Shown: one piece after another, positions 21,378 to 32,638 of the stretch
Numbering within the stretch: the stretch's first letter is position 1
How the letters are laid out: each line of letters begins with the position of its first letter
Assembly: GCA_024682075.1 (NCBI GenBank)
Contig: JAIKZQ010000019.1
Span: 1-64,000, forward strand
Reading direction: 5' to 3'
Source of the DNA: Lachnospiraceae bacterium
GTDB lineage: Bacteria > Bacillota > Clostridia > Lachnospirales > Lachnospiraceae
DNA: 64,000 bases
Program-made: the position numbers and the translations under genes
Notes under the pieces: model-generated
The model's database searches: none
What the model saw: the letters and a program-made list of their open reading frames with translations, nothing else
What the model was told of the DNA's origin: nothing

Positions 21378-22400
21378 ATGGTTTCCATGAAAGACATAGC
21401 GAGGGAATGCGGCGTCTCGGTGGCGGCGGTGAGCAAGGCTCTCAGCGGCCAGCCCGACATCAGCGAAGCTACCAGGGAGAAGATCCGTAGTGCCGCCGAA
21501 AGCATGGGGTATCAGCCTAATTCCGCCGCAAAAGTCCTGCGCACTCACAGATCCAACAACATAGGAGTCCTTTTTGTCGATGAAGCAAATAACGGACTCA
21601 CCAATGAGTTCTTTGCACTGCTTCTGGACAGATTCAAGCATGTTGCCGATTCAAAGGGATATGACATCACCTTCATCAACCGGGGATTGTCCTCGGGAAG
21701 CGTGGGCAACATGAATTATCTCGCACATGCAAGATACCGTGCCTTTGACGGAGTGCTGATCGCCTGCATGGACTTCCATAATGCGGAGGTCATAGAGCTC
21801 GCAAAGAGTGACATACCTTTAGTCACGATCGACTATTCATTCGAAGACCGCATGTCGGTGGTTTCCGATAATGTTTCCGGAATAAGGGATCTGGTCGTCT
21901 ATTGTGCCAAGATGGGGCACAGGAAGATCGCATATATCCACGATAATAATGAAAGTTCCGTTACCAAGGACAGAGTCGCTTCGTTTCTTGAAACCATGGA
22001 AGGCCTCGGGCTTTCGGTTCCCGAAGAGTACATGCCCGTTGCGGAATACAGAAAGACAGAGAATTCAAGGAAGGCCACGGAAAAGCTGCTGAAGCTTAAA
22101 GACAGGCCGACCTGCATATTTTATCCCGATGATTTTTCGACGCTGGGAGGCATAGCGGCGATCAAGGCAGCGGGACTCGAGATACCCGGGGATATTTCAA
22201 TAGTGGGATACGACGGGATCAGGGTCGGAAGGCATCTGACTCCGACGCTCACGACACTCCGTCAGCCGACGGAACTCATTGGAGAGACCGCGGCACAAAA
22301 GCTGATCTCGCTGATAGAAAACCCCACGGAGACGAAGATCGAGAAAGTCGTTGTAAAGGGAAGAATCTATGAGGGCGGTTCCGTAGCGAAGCTTTCATAG
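21378..22400 (+). CDS. LacI family transcriptional regulator
   Basis: VSMKDIARECGVSVAAVSKALSGQPDISEATREKI HTH and periplasmic-binding-like domain. Confidence 0.96.
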   Translation: MVSMKDIARECGVSVAAVSKALSGQPDISEATREKIRSAAESMGYQPNSAAKVLRTHRSNNIGVLFVDEANNGLTNEFFALLLDRFKHVADSKGYDITFINRGLSSGSVGNMNYLAHARYRAFDGVLIACMDFHNAEVIELAKSDIPLVTIDYSFEDRMSVVSDNVSGIRDLVVYCAKMGHRKIAYIHDNNESSVTKDRVASFLETMEGLGLSVPEEYMPVAEYRKTENSRKATEKLLKLKDRPTCIFYPDDFSTLGGIAAIKAAGLEIPGDISIVGYDGIRVGRHLTPTLTTLRQPTELIGETAAQKLISLIENPTETKIEKVVVKGRIYEGGSVAKLS

Positions 22401-22446
22401 AAGATATAAAGTAACCAAAAAATAAATCACCAAAGGAGAAGTCAAC

Positions 22447-24885
22447 ATGAAATTCGGCCATTTTGATGACGAGCACAGAGAGTATGTCATAGAGACTCCT
22501 AAAACTCCCCTGCCCTGGATCAATTATCTCGGCAGCAAGGAATTCTTTTCACTGATCTCTAATACCTGCGGAGGCTACACCTTCTACAAGGATGCAAAGC
22601 TTCTCAGACTTACAAGATATCGTTACAATGATGTTCCCATGGACATCAACGGAAAGTATTTCTACATCAAGGATGGGGATACCGTTTGGAATCCCGGATG
22701 GAAGCCCACCCAGACCGAGCTTGATGAGTATGAGTGCCGTCACGGAATCGGATACAGCAAGTTCAAGGGTGTCAAGAACGGCGTGAGAGCAGAGTCTCTT
22801 GCATTCGTTCCCGTTAATGATAACTGCGAAGTTACCAGACTTGTTGTTACCAATGATTCTTCCGCTGAAAAGAGCATCAGCATTTTCTCTTATGTTGAGT
22901 GGTGCCTTTGGAATGCAGATGATGACTCAAGAAACTTCCAGAGAAATTTCTCCACCGGTGAGGTAGAGGTCAAGGGATCTACCATTTATCACAAGACCGA
23001 GTACAGAGAGCGCAGAAATCACTATGCGATCTATTCCGTAAATGCACCTATCACCGCATTTGATACCGCAAGGGATTCTTTCCTCGGCCTTTATCACTAT
23101 GCAGCCGATCCCGAAGCTGTATTTAACGGAAAACTTACCAATTCCATGGCTTCCGGATGGAGCCCCATTGCAGCTCATCAGCTTGATGTGACTCTTAAGC
23201 CCGGAGAGAGCAAGTCTTATGTATTCGTTCTCGGATATATCGAGAATCCCGTAGAGGATAAGTGGGAGTCTCACAACGTCATCAATAAGAAGCCTGCTGA
23301 GGCAATGCTTGCAAAGTATGACACCGACGAGAAGGTTGATGCCGCTTTTGCAGAACTCTGCGATCAGTGGGACAAGCTTCTTAACATCTATACTGTTCAG
23401 TCTTCCAACGACAAGGTTAACCGCATGGTCAATATCTGGAATCAGTACCAGTGCATGGTTACCTTCAATATGTCCAGATCTGCATCATATTATGAGTCCG
23501 GAATCGGAAGAGGAATGGGCTTCAGGGATTCCTGCCAGGATCTCCTCGGATTTGTTCATCTCATTCCCGACAGGGCACGTGAGAGGATCATCGACATCGC
23601 TTCAACCCAGTTCCTTGACGGACGCGCATATCATCAGTATCAGCCTCTTACCAAGAAAGGTAATTCCGACATCGGATCCGGATTCGGAGACGATCCTCTC
23701 TGGCTCATCGCTGGTACCAGCGCCTACATCAGGGAGACCGGTGATGCCACCATCCTTGATGAGATGGTTCCTTTTGATAATGACATGTCCGTCGCAGAGA
23801 CTCTTATGGAGCATCTTCGCAGATCCTTCGGATATGTTGATACCCACAGAGGACCTCACAGACTTCCTCTTATCGGAAGAGCAGACTGGAATGACTGCCT
23901 GAACCTCAACTGTCACTCAACCCAGCCCGGCGAGTCCTTCCAGACTTTCGGACCCAGCGAAGGACCTGTTGCAGAGTCCGTTTTCATCGGCGGAATGTTC
24001 GTCAAGTACGGTAATGAGTATGCAGACCTGTGCGACCTCAAGGGACTTACCGATGAAGCAGCAAAGGTTCGTGCTTCCGTGGCCGAGATGAACGAGATCC
24101 TTCTTGATTCAAATGCAGGATGGGACGGAGAGTGGTTCGTAAGAGCATACGATTCTTACGGCAACAAGGTCGGCGGCAAGGAGTGTGAAGAAGGCAAGAT
24201 CTTCATTGAGCCTCAGGGCTTCTGCGTTCTTGCAGGTGTAGGTAAAGAGTCCGGACAGGCTAAGCAGGCACTTGATTCGGTCAAGGAGCATCTTGATACC
24301 AAGTACGGTGTCATGATCCTTCAGCCCGCATATACCGTTTATCACGAAGAACTGGGTGAGGTTTCCTCATATCCCCCCGGATACAAGGAGAATGCAGGTA
24401 TCTTCTGCCACAACAATCCCTGGGTATCGATCGCTGAGACCGTCATCGGAAGAGGTGACAGGGCATTCGAAGTATATAAGAAGACCTGCCCCGCATACAC
24501 TGAAGAGATCAGCGAGATCCACAGAACCGAGCCTTATATCTACTGCCAGATGGTAGCAGGCGCAGATGCCAAGTTCCACGGAGAAGGCAAGAACAGCTGG
24601 CTCACCGGAACCGCAGCATGGACTTTCGTCAATATCTCACAGTATATCCTCGGAGTATATCCCACTCTGAACGGACTCAGCGTTGATCCCTGCGTACCCG
24701 CAGATTTCGGCGATTTCAGCGTGAAGAGAGTGTACAGAGGCGTTGAATATGACATAAGTGTCAAGCAGAACGGCGTTCAGAAGGGTGTCAGGGAACTCAT
24801 CGTGGACGGCGTCAAGACAGACGGAACAGTCATTCCTTACGACGCATCGAAGAAGACTGTCAAAGTCGAAGTTGTAATGGGCTGA
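22447..24885 (+). CDS. GH94 family glycoside phosphorylase, probably cellobiose phosphorylase
   Basis: [29 protein letters not shown] and [19 protein letters not shown]...[11 protein letters not shown] typical of GH94. Confidence 0.93.
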   Translation: MKFGHFDDEHREYVIETPKTPLPWINYLGSKEFFSLISNTCGGYTFYKDAKLLRLTRYRYNDVPMDINGKYFYIKDGDTVWNPGWKPTQTELDEYECRHGIGYSKFKGVKNGVRAESLAFVPVNDNCEVTRLVVTNDSSAEKSISIFSYVEWCLWNADDDSRNFQRNFSTGEVEVKGSTIYHKTEYRERRNHYAIYSVNAPITAFDTARDSFLGLYHYAADPEAVFNGKLTNSMASGWSPIAAHQLDVTLKPGESKSYVFVLGYIENPVEDKWESHNVINKKPAEAMLAKYDTDEKVDAAFAELCDQWDKLLNIYTVQSSNDKVNRMVNIWNQYQCMVTFNMSRSASYYESGIGRGMGFRDSCQDLLGFVHLIPDRARERIIDIASTQFLDGRAYHQYQPLTKKGNSDIGSGFGDDPLWLIAGTSAYIRETGDATILDEMVPFDNDMSVAETLMEHLRRSFGYVDTHRGPHRLPLIGRADWNDCLNLNCHSTQPGESFQTFGPSEGPVAESVFIGGMFVKYGNEYADLCDLKGLTDEAAKVRASVAEMNEILLDSNAGWDGEWFVRAYDSYGNKVGGKECEEGKIFIEPQGFCVLAGVGKESGQAKQALDSVKEHLDTKYGVMILQPAYTVYHEELGEVSSYPPGYKENAGIFCHNNPWVSIAETVIGRGDRAFEVYKKTCPAYTEEISEIHRTEPYIYCQMVAGADAKFHGEGKNSWLTGTAAWTFVNISQYILGVYPTLNGLSVDPCVPADFGDFSVKRVYRGVEYDISVKQNGVQKGVRELIVDGVKTDGTVIPYDASKKTVKVEVVMG

Positions 24886-24900
24886 TACGAAAGATAAAAG

Positions 24901-24937
24901 ATCCCGCAGCTGACAGATTAACCGTAGGCTGCGGGAT
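24901..24937. terminator. terminator between convergent genes
   Basis: ATCCCGCAGC...GCTGCGGGAT stem. Confidence 0.75.
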
Positions 24938-24986
24938 TTATGTATTGGGCGGATTATGTATCGAAAGGCTGCACCTTACTGACGGA

Positions 24987-26279
24987 TCATAGCAGGAAGA
25001 AATTCCAGCCAAGTGCTTCCGAGATATATAAGAAGCCGTAGTGAAGATGGATAAGAATGAGGATCCATCCTATGATCATGATGATGCGTGAGGAGGTTCC
25101 GGCAGCTCTTTTTTCCATTTCGAGGAAATGAAGAAGTGCTGCGGCCCAGAGCATCAGCATTCCGAAGAGCATCGGCCAGATGAAATCTCCGTGTGAGAGT
25201 TTGTCACCGCCTTCGCCGAGAAGCGCACATTCAAGAAATCCGACGATGTATGACGTCAGGCCCAGCTGACCGGTCCCGGTCTTAAGAAAATTGCGGGCAT
25301 CCGTCACTATGACCAGTATCGGGAAGCTCATTCCCAGGAGAACGGACAGAGGAATATTCTCGGTAAAGAATGACCATACTTCAAGCCATCCCGTGATCAC
25401 TATGCCTTCACCGCCGCCGTAACTTCCGCCGAAAAGGAAGTAGGCAAGGAACTGAACCAGAATGCACAGCAGACAGGGAACTGCGATCAGAAATGCCGGA
25501 AGCAGGACTTTGGTAAGATATGATACAGCACTGCCGTCTTTTTGCCTGATCCTGCAAAACAGTCCTGCCAGCATCATGAGACCTACGGCCGGGATGAACA
25601 TTTCCGCAAAAACAGGCTTGGCCATTGCCGAAAGGAACAGAAATACGGCAAGAAGAATGCTGATCCTGCGAAGGTTTCCTCTGAAGAATATGGTTTCTTT
25701 TCCGTCATGAAGTCTGAACAGATCAATGACCAGCATGAAACAGCAGAGTGCGAACGGCCTTGCTGCCATGTGGGTGGGGTTGAACAGAGGGTTCATGGAG
25801 AAAGTTCCGATCCCTCGTGCCGAACCTGCATCCAGATATTCTATCCATACGGGCTGGAGCACGGTAAGAGTAAAAGCAAGAAAGCCGCAAAGAACGTGAC
25901 TCATTTTCCTGTCTGAGAATTCGCACCATCTGCGGATCATGAAGACACTTGCAAAATAGGAACCGAGTGCAAACAGACTGCATGTTACGGATGCCGAGAC
26001 ATCAACAGGGATGTTCAGGACCTTATTAAACAGCAGCACAAATGCATGCCAGAGAAAATACGGTGCCATTTTCCATCCCTCCACAGGGCTTACTCCGGTG
26101 AAGGTGGCAATGTAGACGTATACGTGGCCGTTGAGATCGCTCAGTTCATCGGGCAACTGTTTCATGGAGATGCCGTATATGAGATAGCTGAGGATGAGTG
26201 CAAAGAAAAGTACCGGAAGCTGATCCGAAACAAATCCTTCGGACAGTATGCTGTTTGACGAGGAATTCCCTTTTTTCAT
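24987..26279 (-). CDS. multi-pass integral membrane protein, possibly GT-C-like
   Basis: About ten hydrophobic segments in 430 aa; early loop DELSDLNGHVYVY; no confident family. Confidence 0.75.
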   Translation of the reverse strand: MKKGNSSSNSILSEGFVSDQLPVLFFALILSYLIYGISMKQLPDELSDLNGHVYVYIATFTGVSPVEGWKMAPYFLWHAFVLLFNKVLNIPVDVSASVTCSLFALGSYFASVFMIRRWCEFSDRKMSHVLCGFLAFTLTVLQPVWIEYLDAGSARGIGTFSMNPLFNPTHMAARPFALCCFMLVIDLFRLHDGKETIFFRGNLRRISILLAVFLFLSAMAKPVFAEMFIPAVGLMMLAGLFCRIRQKDGSAVSYLTKVLLPAFLIAVPCLLCILVQFLAYFLFGGSYGGGEGIVITGWLEVWSFFTENIPLSVLLGMSFPILVIVTDARNFLKTGTGQLGLTSYIVGFLECALLGEGGDKLSHGDFIWPMLFGMLMLWAAALLHFLEMEKRAAGTSSRIIMIIGWILILIHLHYGFLYISEALGWNFFLL

Positions 26280-26321
26280 GATATAATCATTCTATCACTG
26301 TTTTAAGAAGGGGTAAACCTG

Positions 26322-26927
26322 ATGAAGGAAAGCATAGGGACAGTCATAGCATCGATCATATGTATCCTGATACTGGTCATTCCGCTTCCCGCAGGCGCCT
26401 TGTATTTAAGATTTCATATAAAGGATGCGGGAGCCGGGGATTACAAACTGTATTACACAACTGACGGATCACAGGCTTTTTGCGAGGAACAATGCATAGA
26501 AGGAAGTCTGAACAGCTCCGGTGATGAAGTCACGTTCAGGATAGACGGAACGCTCGAGGAGAAGATAACCGGCATGAGATTCGATCTTCCCCCGACAGAT
26601 CAGATGGTCGTTCTTGACAGCGTCAGCGCAAGCAGCGCCGGGATGGTGAAGGACAGATGGTCGGTGACGGACATTTTTGCGCCGGAGAATCTCAGCATGA
26701 CAAACAGCGCAGAGGTTCAGGTGGTCCCTTCGAGGGAACTTGCATATATATCCACATCTGCGGATGACCCCTATGTCATTTTTGCACCTAATATAGTCGG
26801 TGAGCTGACGGGGCTCTTTTCACACAAGTTCATCACTAAGATCGTGATCGTTCTGCTCATAGTGGCAGGGATGATCTTCGCAAAGCTTAATCTTTTTGAA
26901 GTCCGTGACGGATCGGAGCGGACCTGA
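26322..26927 (+). CDS. membrane-anchored protein of unknown function
   Basis: N- and C-terminal hydrophobic segments flanking an extracellular-looking domain; divergent from the previous gene. Confidence 0.7.
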   Translation: MKESIGTVIASIICILILVIPLPAGALYLRFHIKDAGAGDYKLYYTTDGSQAFCEEQCIEGSLNSSGDEVTFRIDGTLEEKITGMRFDLPPTDQMVVLDSVSASSAGMVKDRWSVTDIFAPENLSMTNSAEVQVVPSRELAYISTSADDPYVIFAPNIVGELTGLFSHKFITKIVIVLLIVAGMIFAKLNLFEVRDGSERT

Positions 26928-26941
26928 CCGGGAATGACTAT

Positions 26942-28138
26942 ATGGCAACAGTTGTACTGAAAAAAGGCGGCGGCAGGTATTTGAAAAGCGGCGGCCAATG
27001 GATATACGACAATGAAATAGATAAGATCGACGGAGATTTTGTTCCGGGTGACATCGTGAGGGTCGAGGATTTCGACGGCTACTTCATGGGGAGAGGATAT
27101 ATCAATCCGAAGAGTACCATCACCGTAAGGATGCTTGAAAGATACCACGATGACGAGATAGATGAGGCTTTCTGGGAAAAGAGAGTACGGGATGCCTGGG
27201 AATACAGGAAGTCCGTGACCGATATTTCGTGCTGCAGGATCATTTTTTCCGAAGCGGACTATATGCCGGGACTCGTGGTGGACAAATTCGATGATGTTCT
27301 GGTGGCGGAATGTGAGACTCTCGGAATGGAGAGACACAAGGAGACCGTCTGCGGGCTCGTTAAAAAGGTCCTTTCCGAAGACGGGATAGTCATAAGGGGG
27401 ATCTACGAAAGAAGTGACGCTTCTGTCAGAAAACTCGAGGGCCTTGATAAGGTAAAAGGATTCATAGGCGAGCCTTTTGACACGAATGTGGTCATATGTG
27501 AGAACGGTGTAAAGTACCGGGTAAATATCGAGGACGGTCAGAAAACCGGATTTTTTCTCGATCAGAAATATAACAGGGCGGCTGCGGCAAGGCTCTGCAA
27601 GGGCATGAAGGTTCTTGACTGCTTCACTCACACCGGATCGTTTGCTCTTAATGCTGGTCTTGCGGGAGCAGAGAGTGTTCTCGGAGTTGACGCATCGGAA
27701 CTGGCTGTCAGACAGGCTTCCGAGAATGCCGCATTGAACGGGCTTGAAGATAAGGTGAAGTTCACTTGTGCGGATGTGTTCGATCTTCTCCCGCGTCTGG
27801 TTGAAGAGGGGGAAAGCTATGATGTCGTGATCCTGGATCCGCCCGCTTTTACGAAATCCAGACAGGCCGTGAAGAATGCGGTAAAGGGTTACCGAGAGAT
27901 CAACATTAAGGGAATGAAGCTCGTAAGGGACGGCGGATTCCTCTGCACCTGCTCCTGCTCGCATTTCATGACTCCGGAGCTTTTGGAAAAAACGATCATG
28001 GAGGCTGCAAAAGGGGCAAGAAAGCGTCTCAGGCTTGTGGAATACCGCATTCAGTCACCCGATCATCCGTATCTTGAAGGATGTCCGGAATCACTGTATC
28101 TGAAGTTCTTTATCTTTCAGGTATTCAGTGAGTATTGA
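26942..28138 (+). CDS. class I SAM-dependent rRNA methyltransferase (RlmI-like, PUA domain)
   Basis: PUA-like N-terminus (GGQWIYDNEID), ENGVKYRVNIEDGQKTGFFLDQ, VLDCFTHTGSFAL, DPPAFTKS. Confidence 0.93.
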   Translation: MATVVLKKGGGRYLKSGGQWIYDNEIDKIDGDFVPGDIVRVEDFDGYFMGRGYINPKSTITVRMLERYHDDEIDEAFWEKRVRDAWEYRKSVTDISCCRIIFSEADYMPGLVVDKFDDVLVAECETLGMERHKETVCGLVKKVLSEDGIVIRGIYERSDASVRKLEGLDKVKGFIGEPFDTNVVICENGVKYRVNIEDGQKTGFFLDQKYNRAAAARLCKGMKVLDCFTHTGSFALNAGLAGAESVLGVDASELAVRQASENAALNGLEDKVKFTCADVFDLLPRLVEEGESYDVVILDPPAFTKSRQAVKNAVKGYREINIKGMKLVRDGGFLCTCSCSHFMTPELLEKTIMEAAKGARKRLRLVEYRIQSPDHPYLEGCPESLYLKFFIFQVFSEY

Positions 28139-28178
28139 AGCATAATTATGAAATAAACCTAAATTATCCCCGCTTTCG

Positions 28179-28206
28179 TTGACTTTTGTTCTGTCTAAAA
28201 TATAAT
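28179..28206 (+). promoter_or_regulatory. promoter of the GGDEF-EAL gene
   Basis: TTGACT-16 nt-TATAAT; the ATG at 28205 lies inside the -10, so it is unlikely to be the start codon. Confidence 0.65.
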
Positions 28207-28261
28207 GAGGAAAGCGGACTGTTTACATAATGTTTACACGCCGCACATAAGGAAAGAGCTT

Positions 28262-29992
28262 ATGCATAAGGAAGAAGGCCGTTCTTCAGGCAAAAAGAAT
28301 ATGGCTTCGACGCTGAAGGGGATCACGAAGCACGAGGTTCCGAAAAGCGCCTATGTGCTGATGGTCCTGCTCCATGTCATTTCATCGGTGATGCTCACCG
28401 GCTTCGCAAGGTCGAGTGACTCGATGATGCTCATGGGCATGAATATTCCGGTCGTGGCATTTGTCGGTATCTTTTCCTCTCTTGGCAACATCCTGCTGAT
28501 CCTGATGGTCCTCCTGTTTGAAAAGCTGGGCTTTGTCACGGCGCTGATAATTCTTGTTGCACAGTATCCGATGATGCTGACGAGCATTATAAAACGCGGA
28601 GCTGTAAGCAGCATACAGGGACTGTTTACCAACACTTTCTCGATGATCGCGATCATCCTGATATATGCTAATACCAGGAAGAGCAGGAAGTACATGGAGA
28701 AGGTCAGAGAGCAGGCGGTCATAGATGCGCTGACCGGCATTCCCAACAGATTTGCCTGCACGGAGCTGATGAATGACCTGATAAAGAAAGGCTCCAAATT
28801 CGCAGTAGTTTCGATCGATCTTAATAATTTCAAGAGCATCAATGACACCATGGGAAACCGTGTTGGTGATGAGGTTCTTAAGGGAGTTGCGAACAGGTGG
28901 AAGAATCTCGCCGATTCCGGAAAGGCCGGCACGATCGATTTCATCGCAAGACTCGGAGGAGACGAGTTTTCACTTGTCGTGCGCGGATACGGTTCGGATG
29001 ACAGCATCGTGAACACCATCAGGGTTTATGAATCCGCACTTAAGGAAAAGCTCACAATAGATGATTGCGATTATTTCCTTACGGCATGTTTCGGATATGC
29101 GGAATTCCCCACCGATGATGCCAGCGAGGAGACCCTGTTTTCATGTGCAGATGCCGCGATGCATGAGATCAAGCGTCTCGGCAGCACCAATCATATTCTT
29201 CGCTTTACGCCTGCCCTTCTTAACAAGGAACAGAACCTTGAAACGGAGAGGAAGATCCGCACGGCTCTCGAAAATGACGCGGTATTCTTTAATCTTCAGC
29301 CGCAGTTTGACATGGACCATAAGCTTCGCGGATTTGAAGCCCTTGCCCGTATGAAGGATACCGACGGCAAGATAATATCTCCGGGAGAATTCATACCCAT
29401 TGCGGAGAAGATCGGACTGATAGACCAGATAGACCTTCAGGTGTTCAGAAAATCGGCAACGTTCTTTGCAGCAGCTCTTAGGAAATCCGGCGCCGATGTC
29501 ACGCTGAGCATCAATATATCCGTAAAGCACCTCATGAAGAACAATTTCCTTGAGGAGATCAGGGACATAATCGATATAAGCGGAATACCGGTTAAGAACC
29601 TGGAAATAGAGATAACCGAGTCCATCATGATCGATTCGGACCGTGCAATGCATTGCATTGAAGAGATCAAGAAGATGGGCATACAGGTAGCCATTGACGA
29701 TTTCGGAACAGGTTACTCGTCGCTCAGCTATCTGAACAACCTTCCCGCAGATCTTCTCAAGATCGATAAGTCCTTTATCGATGAGATGAATTCAAGTGAG
29801 TCATCCAAACAGTATGTTGCATCCATCATCCAGATAGGTCATATACTTGGACTTAAGGTGATCTCCGAAGGCGTTGAGGCGGAAGAACAGCTGAAAGTGC
29901 TTAGGGACATAGGCTGTGACTTTATCCAGGGATTTATCTGGGGAAGACCCCTTCCCTCGGAAGAGGCGGAAAAACTCATCGTAAGCGCCTGA
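28262..29992 (+). CDS. bifunctional diguanylate cyclase/phosphodiesterase (GGDEF-EAL)
   Basis: N-terminal TM region, intact GGDEF (RLGGDEFSLVV) and EAL (GFEALARM...EITES...DDFGTGYSS) motifs. Confidence 0.95.
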   Translation: MHKEEGRSSGKKNMASTLKGITKHEVPKSAYVLMVLLHVISSVMLTGFARSSDSMMLMGMNIPVVAFVGIFSSLGNILLILMVLLFEKLGFVTALIILVAQYPMMLTSIIKRGAVSSIQGLFTNTFSMIAIILIYANTRKSRKYMEKVREQAVIDALTGIPNRFACTELMNDLIKKGSKFAVVSIDLNNFKSINDTMGNRVGDEVLKGVANRWKNLADSGKAGTIDFIARLGGDEFSLVVRGYGSDDSIVNTIRVYESALKEKLTIDDCDYFLTACFGYAEFPTDDASEETLFSCADAAMHEIKRLGSTNHILRFTPALLNKEQNLETERKIRTALENDAVFFNLQPQFDMDHKLRGFEALARMKDTDGKIISPGEFIPIAEKIGLIDQIDLQVFRKSATFFAAALRKSGADVTLSINISVKHLMKNNFLEEIRDIIDISGIPVKNLEIEITESIMIDSDRAMHCIEEIKKMGIQVAIDDFGTGYSSLSYLNNLPADLLKIDKSFIDEMNSSESSKQYVASIIQIGHILGLKVISEGVEAEEQLKVLRDIGCDFIQGFIWGRPLPSEEAEKLIVSA

Positions 29993-30070
29993 TATCCTGA
30001 GAAGCCCGAGCTTCAGGGAACATCGCGATCCATCCAGTTTTAAAGCACCTTTAATGGTACATGCTCCATG

Positions 30071-30107
30071 AACCGCAGATATCCTGACCCCCAGGTCATC
30101 TGCGGTT
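30071..30107 (+). terminator. intrinsic terminator
   Basis: AACCGCAGAT...ATCTGCGGTTTTT. Confidence 0.8.
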
Positions 30108-30141
30108 TTTATATTGCATTTTTTCGGAAAAGAGAATTGAT

Positions 30142-32634
30142 ATGGCTGAAGCAAAAGAAGAAAAGAAAAAAGACGGCGGTAACAGTGCGATGCTGAAGAT
30201 CGCTACATTCATCGTTGACAGGAGAAATCTGTTTTTCCTGCTCATAGGAATAGCGCTTGTTTTTTGCGGCATAGCGCAAAAGTGGGTGAAGGTTGAAAAT
30301 GACCTTGCAGCTTATCTTCCGGATTCGGCTGAGACCAGCAGGGGACTGGATCTCATGAACGACCAGTTCATCACGTACGGAAGTGCGAAGATCATGGTCG
30401 CCAACATTACATACGATGAAGCATGTGACATCCGCGAGGATCTGAAAGAGCGCAGTGATGTGACGATGGTTTCTTTTGGCGACGATACCGGACATTACAA
30501 TAATTTCTCCGCACTATACGAGATCACCTTTGCATACCCCGAGACGGATGAAAAGTGTCTTAAGGGTCTTGATGAGATAAAGGAGATGCTGTCCGGATAT
30601 GACATCTATGTCAGCACCTCGATGGGGGATCAAGCGGCAGAAATCATCGCACAGGAGATGAAGGTCGTTTCGGCACTTGTTGTTGTGGTCGTGCTCTCAG
30701 TCCTTATTTTCACATCCTCTACATATGCCGAGGTTCCGGTGCTGCTTCTTACATTCGGAGCATCCGCGGTACTTGCTTCGGGCACGAATTTTTTCCTCGG
30801 AACGATCTCTTTTGTGTCTGACTCGGTCACTATAGTGCTCCAGCTCGCCCTGTCCGTTGACTATGCGATCATATTCTGTAACAGGTATAAGGAAGAACAC
30901 AGGGCACTGGACATAAGAGAAGCAGACATTGTCGCACTTTCAAAGGCAATCCCCGAGATCTGTTCAAGTTCGCTCACGACCGTCGGCGGACTCATTGCGA
31001 TGATGTTCATGCAGTACGGCATAGGTAAGGACATGGCCATATGTCTGATCAAGGCGATCTTTTTCTCACTCTTGTCAGTGTTCCTTCTCATGCCCGGACT
31101 TATCATGGTGTTCGGAAAAGCGATGGATAAGACCAGGCACAAAAGCTTCATACCCAGGATCTCTTTCGTGGGCAGATTCGACTATCTGACAAGATTCATA
31201 GTCCCTCCGGTATTTGTGCTGCTGGTCGTGGGTGCGTTTTTCATGTCGGGAAAATGTCCTTATGTTTATGGTTATTCGAAGATCGTCACTCCCGTTCTGA
31301 ATGAAAACCAGATCGCGGAACAAAGGATAAGCGATGCATTCGGAGAATCCAATTTCGTGGCACTCATGGTTCCATCGGGAAGCTACGACAAGGAAGCCGC
31401 ACTGATGAAAGAACTTGAGAGCATGCCCGAGGTGGACAGATGCCAGGGGCTTGCCAACACCGAGGCAATGGACGGATACATGCTTACCGATTCGCTCAGT
31501 GCAAGGGAATTCTCGGAACTTTTCAATGTCGATTATGAAGTGTCCGAACTGCTCTACATGGCATATGCCATAAATGATGAGAATTACGCGAAGATCATAA
31601 ACGGATTCTCGGGATACAAGATACCTTTGATAGACATAGTGATGTTTTTGTACGAAGAGGTGGAAGAGGGATATGTCACGCTTGATGATGACCTTCTGGA
31701 TACGCTTCGCGATGCCAATGCACAGATGCAGATGGCAAGGGATCAGCTTCAGGGCGAGGATTACAGCAGGATGCTGGTATATCTGAATCTTCCCCAGGAA
31801 GGCGATGAGACTTTTGCATTCCTTGATGAGCTTCATGAAATAGCTGGAAAGTATTATGACGGTCCCGAGAAAATACTGGTGGCCGGTGAATCGACCAGTC
31901 AGTATGACCTGATGAAAACCTTCGCACGTGACAACACGGTCGTTAGCGTGGTCTCGATACTGGCTGTCCTGGCTGTTTTGCTGTTCACATTCCTGTCGGC
32001 CGGCATGCCCGTGCTGCTCATACTTGTCATTCAGGGTGCGATCTGGATAAATTTCTCGTTCCCCACGATTCAGCACACATATCTGTTCTTCATGGGCTAC
32101 CTGATCGTAAGCTCGATCCAGATGGGTGCAAATATCGATTATGCGATCGTCATATCCGGCCGGTATACCGAGCTGCGCAAAATCATGGGCAAGAAAGAAG
32201 CTGTGATCGAGACACTGAATTTCGCATTCCCGACCATAATCACATCCGGCTCCATGATGGTTCTTTCCGGTGTTGCGATCGGACGTCTTTCTTCCGATGC
32301 GACGATATGCGGCATCGGTCAGTGTCTCGGAAGAGGAACACTTATATCCATATTCCTGGTAATGTTCGTTCTTCCCCAGATTCTGATGGTCGGAGAGAAG
32401 ATCATAGAGAGGACATCGTTTGAGGTATCCGTTCCCATCAAGCTCGACAGGGGCTTCGGAACTGTCAGGGTAGACGGATTCGTGAGAGGCCAGATAAACG
32501 GTACGGTAGTGGGAGAGATGCACGCTCTGGTAAGAGGAGAGGTTGCGGCAGTCGTCACTATGGGAGGACTGCGTGAAGAAAACGAAGGGGAGGATGGTGA
32601 AAACCGCCCTCTGCTCGGGGAAAAGGAGGAATGA
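30142..32634 (+). CDS. MMPL/RND family transporter
   Basis: 830 aa, two sets of clustered TM segments, SVDYAIIFCNRYKEE and GANIDYAIVISGRYTE motifs. Confidence 0.93.
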   Translation: MAEAKEEKKKDGGNSAMLKIATFIVDRRNLFFLLIGIALVFCGIAQKWVKVENDLAAYLPDSAETSRGLDLMNDQFITYGSAKIMVANITYDEACDIREDLKERSDVTMVSFGDDTGHYNNFSALYEITFAYPETDEKCLKGLDEIKEMLSGYDIYVSTSMGDQAAEIIAQEMKVVSALVVVVVLSVLIFTSSTYAEVPVLLLTFGASAVLASGTNFFLGTISFVSDSVTIVLQLALSVDYAIIFCNRYKEEHRALDIREADIVALSKAIPEICSSSLTTVGGLIAMMFMQYGIGKDMAICLIKAIFFSLLSVFLLMPGLIMVFGKAMDKTRHKSFIPRISFVGRFDYLTRFIVPPVFVLLVVGAFFMSGKCPYVYGYSKIVTPVLNENQIAEQRISDAFGESNFVALMVPSGSYDKEAALMKELESMPEVDRCQGLANTEAMDGYMLTDSLSAREFSELFNVDYEVSELLYMAYAINDENYAKIINGFSGYKIPLIDIVMFLYEEVEEGYVTLDDDLLDTLRDANAQMQMARDQLQGEDYSRMLVYLNLPQEGDETFAFLDELHEIAGKYYDGPEKILVAGESTSQYDLMKTFARDNTVVSVVSILAVLAVLLFTFLSAGMPVLLILVIQGAIWINFSFPTIQHTYLFFMGYLIVSSIQMGANIDYAIVISGRYTELRKIMGKKEAVIETLNFAFPTIITSGSMMVLSGVAIGRLSSDATICGIGQCLGRGTLISIFLVMFVLPQILMVGEKIIERTSFEVSVPIKLDRGFGTVRVDGFVRGQINGTVVGEMHALVRGEVAAVVTMGGLREENEGEDGENRPLLGEKEE

Positions 32635-32638
32635 GGAA

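Noticed and set aside
26771-27964. Minus-strand 397-aa ORF
   Set aside because: Fully antisense to the RlmI-like methyltransferase; no domain recognised
28205-28261. Upstream ATG at 28205 as start of the GGDEF-EAL gene
   Set aside because: The codon lies within a probable TATAAT -10 element; the ATG at 28262 is better placed
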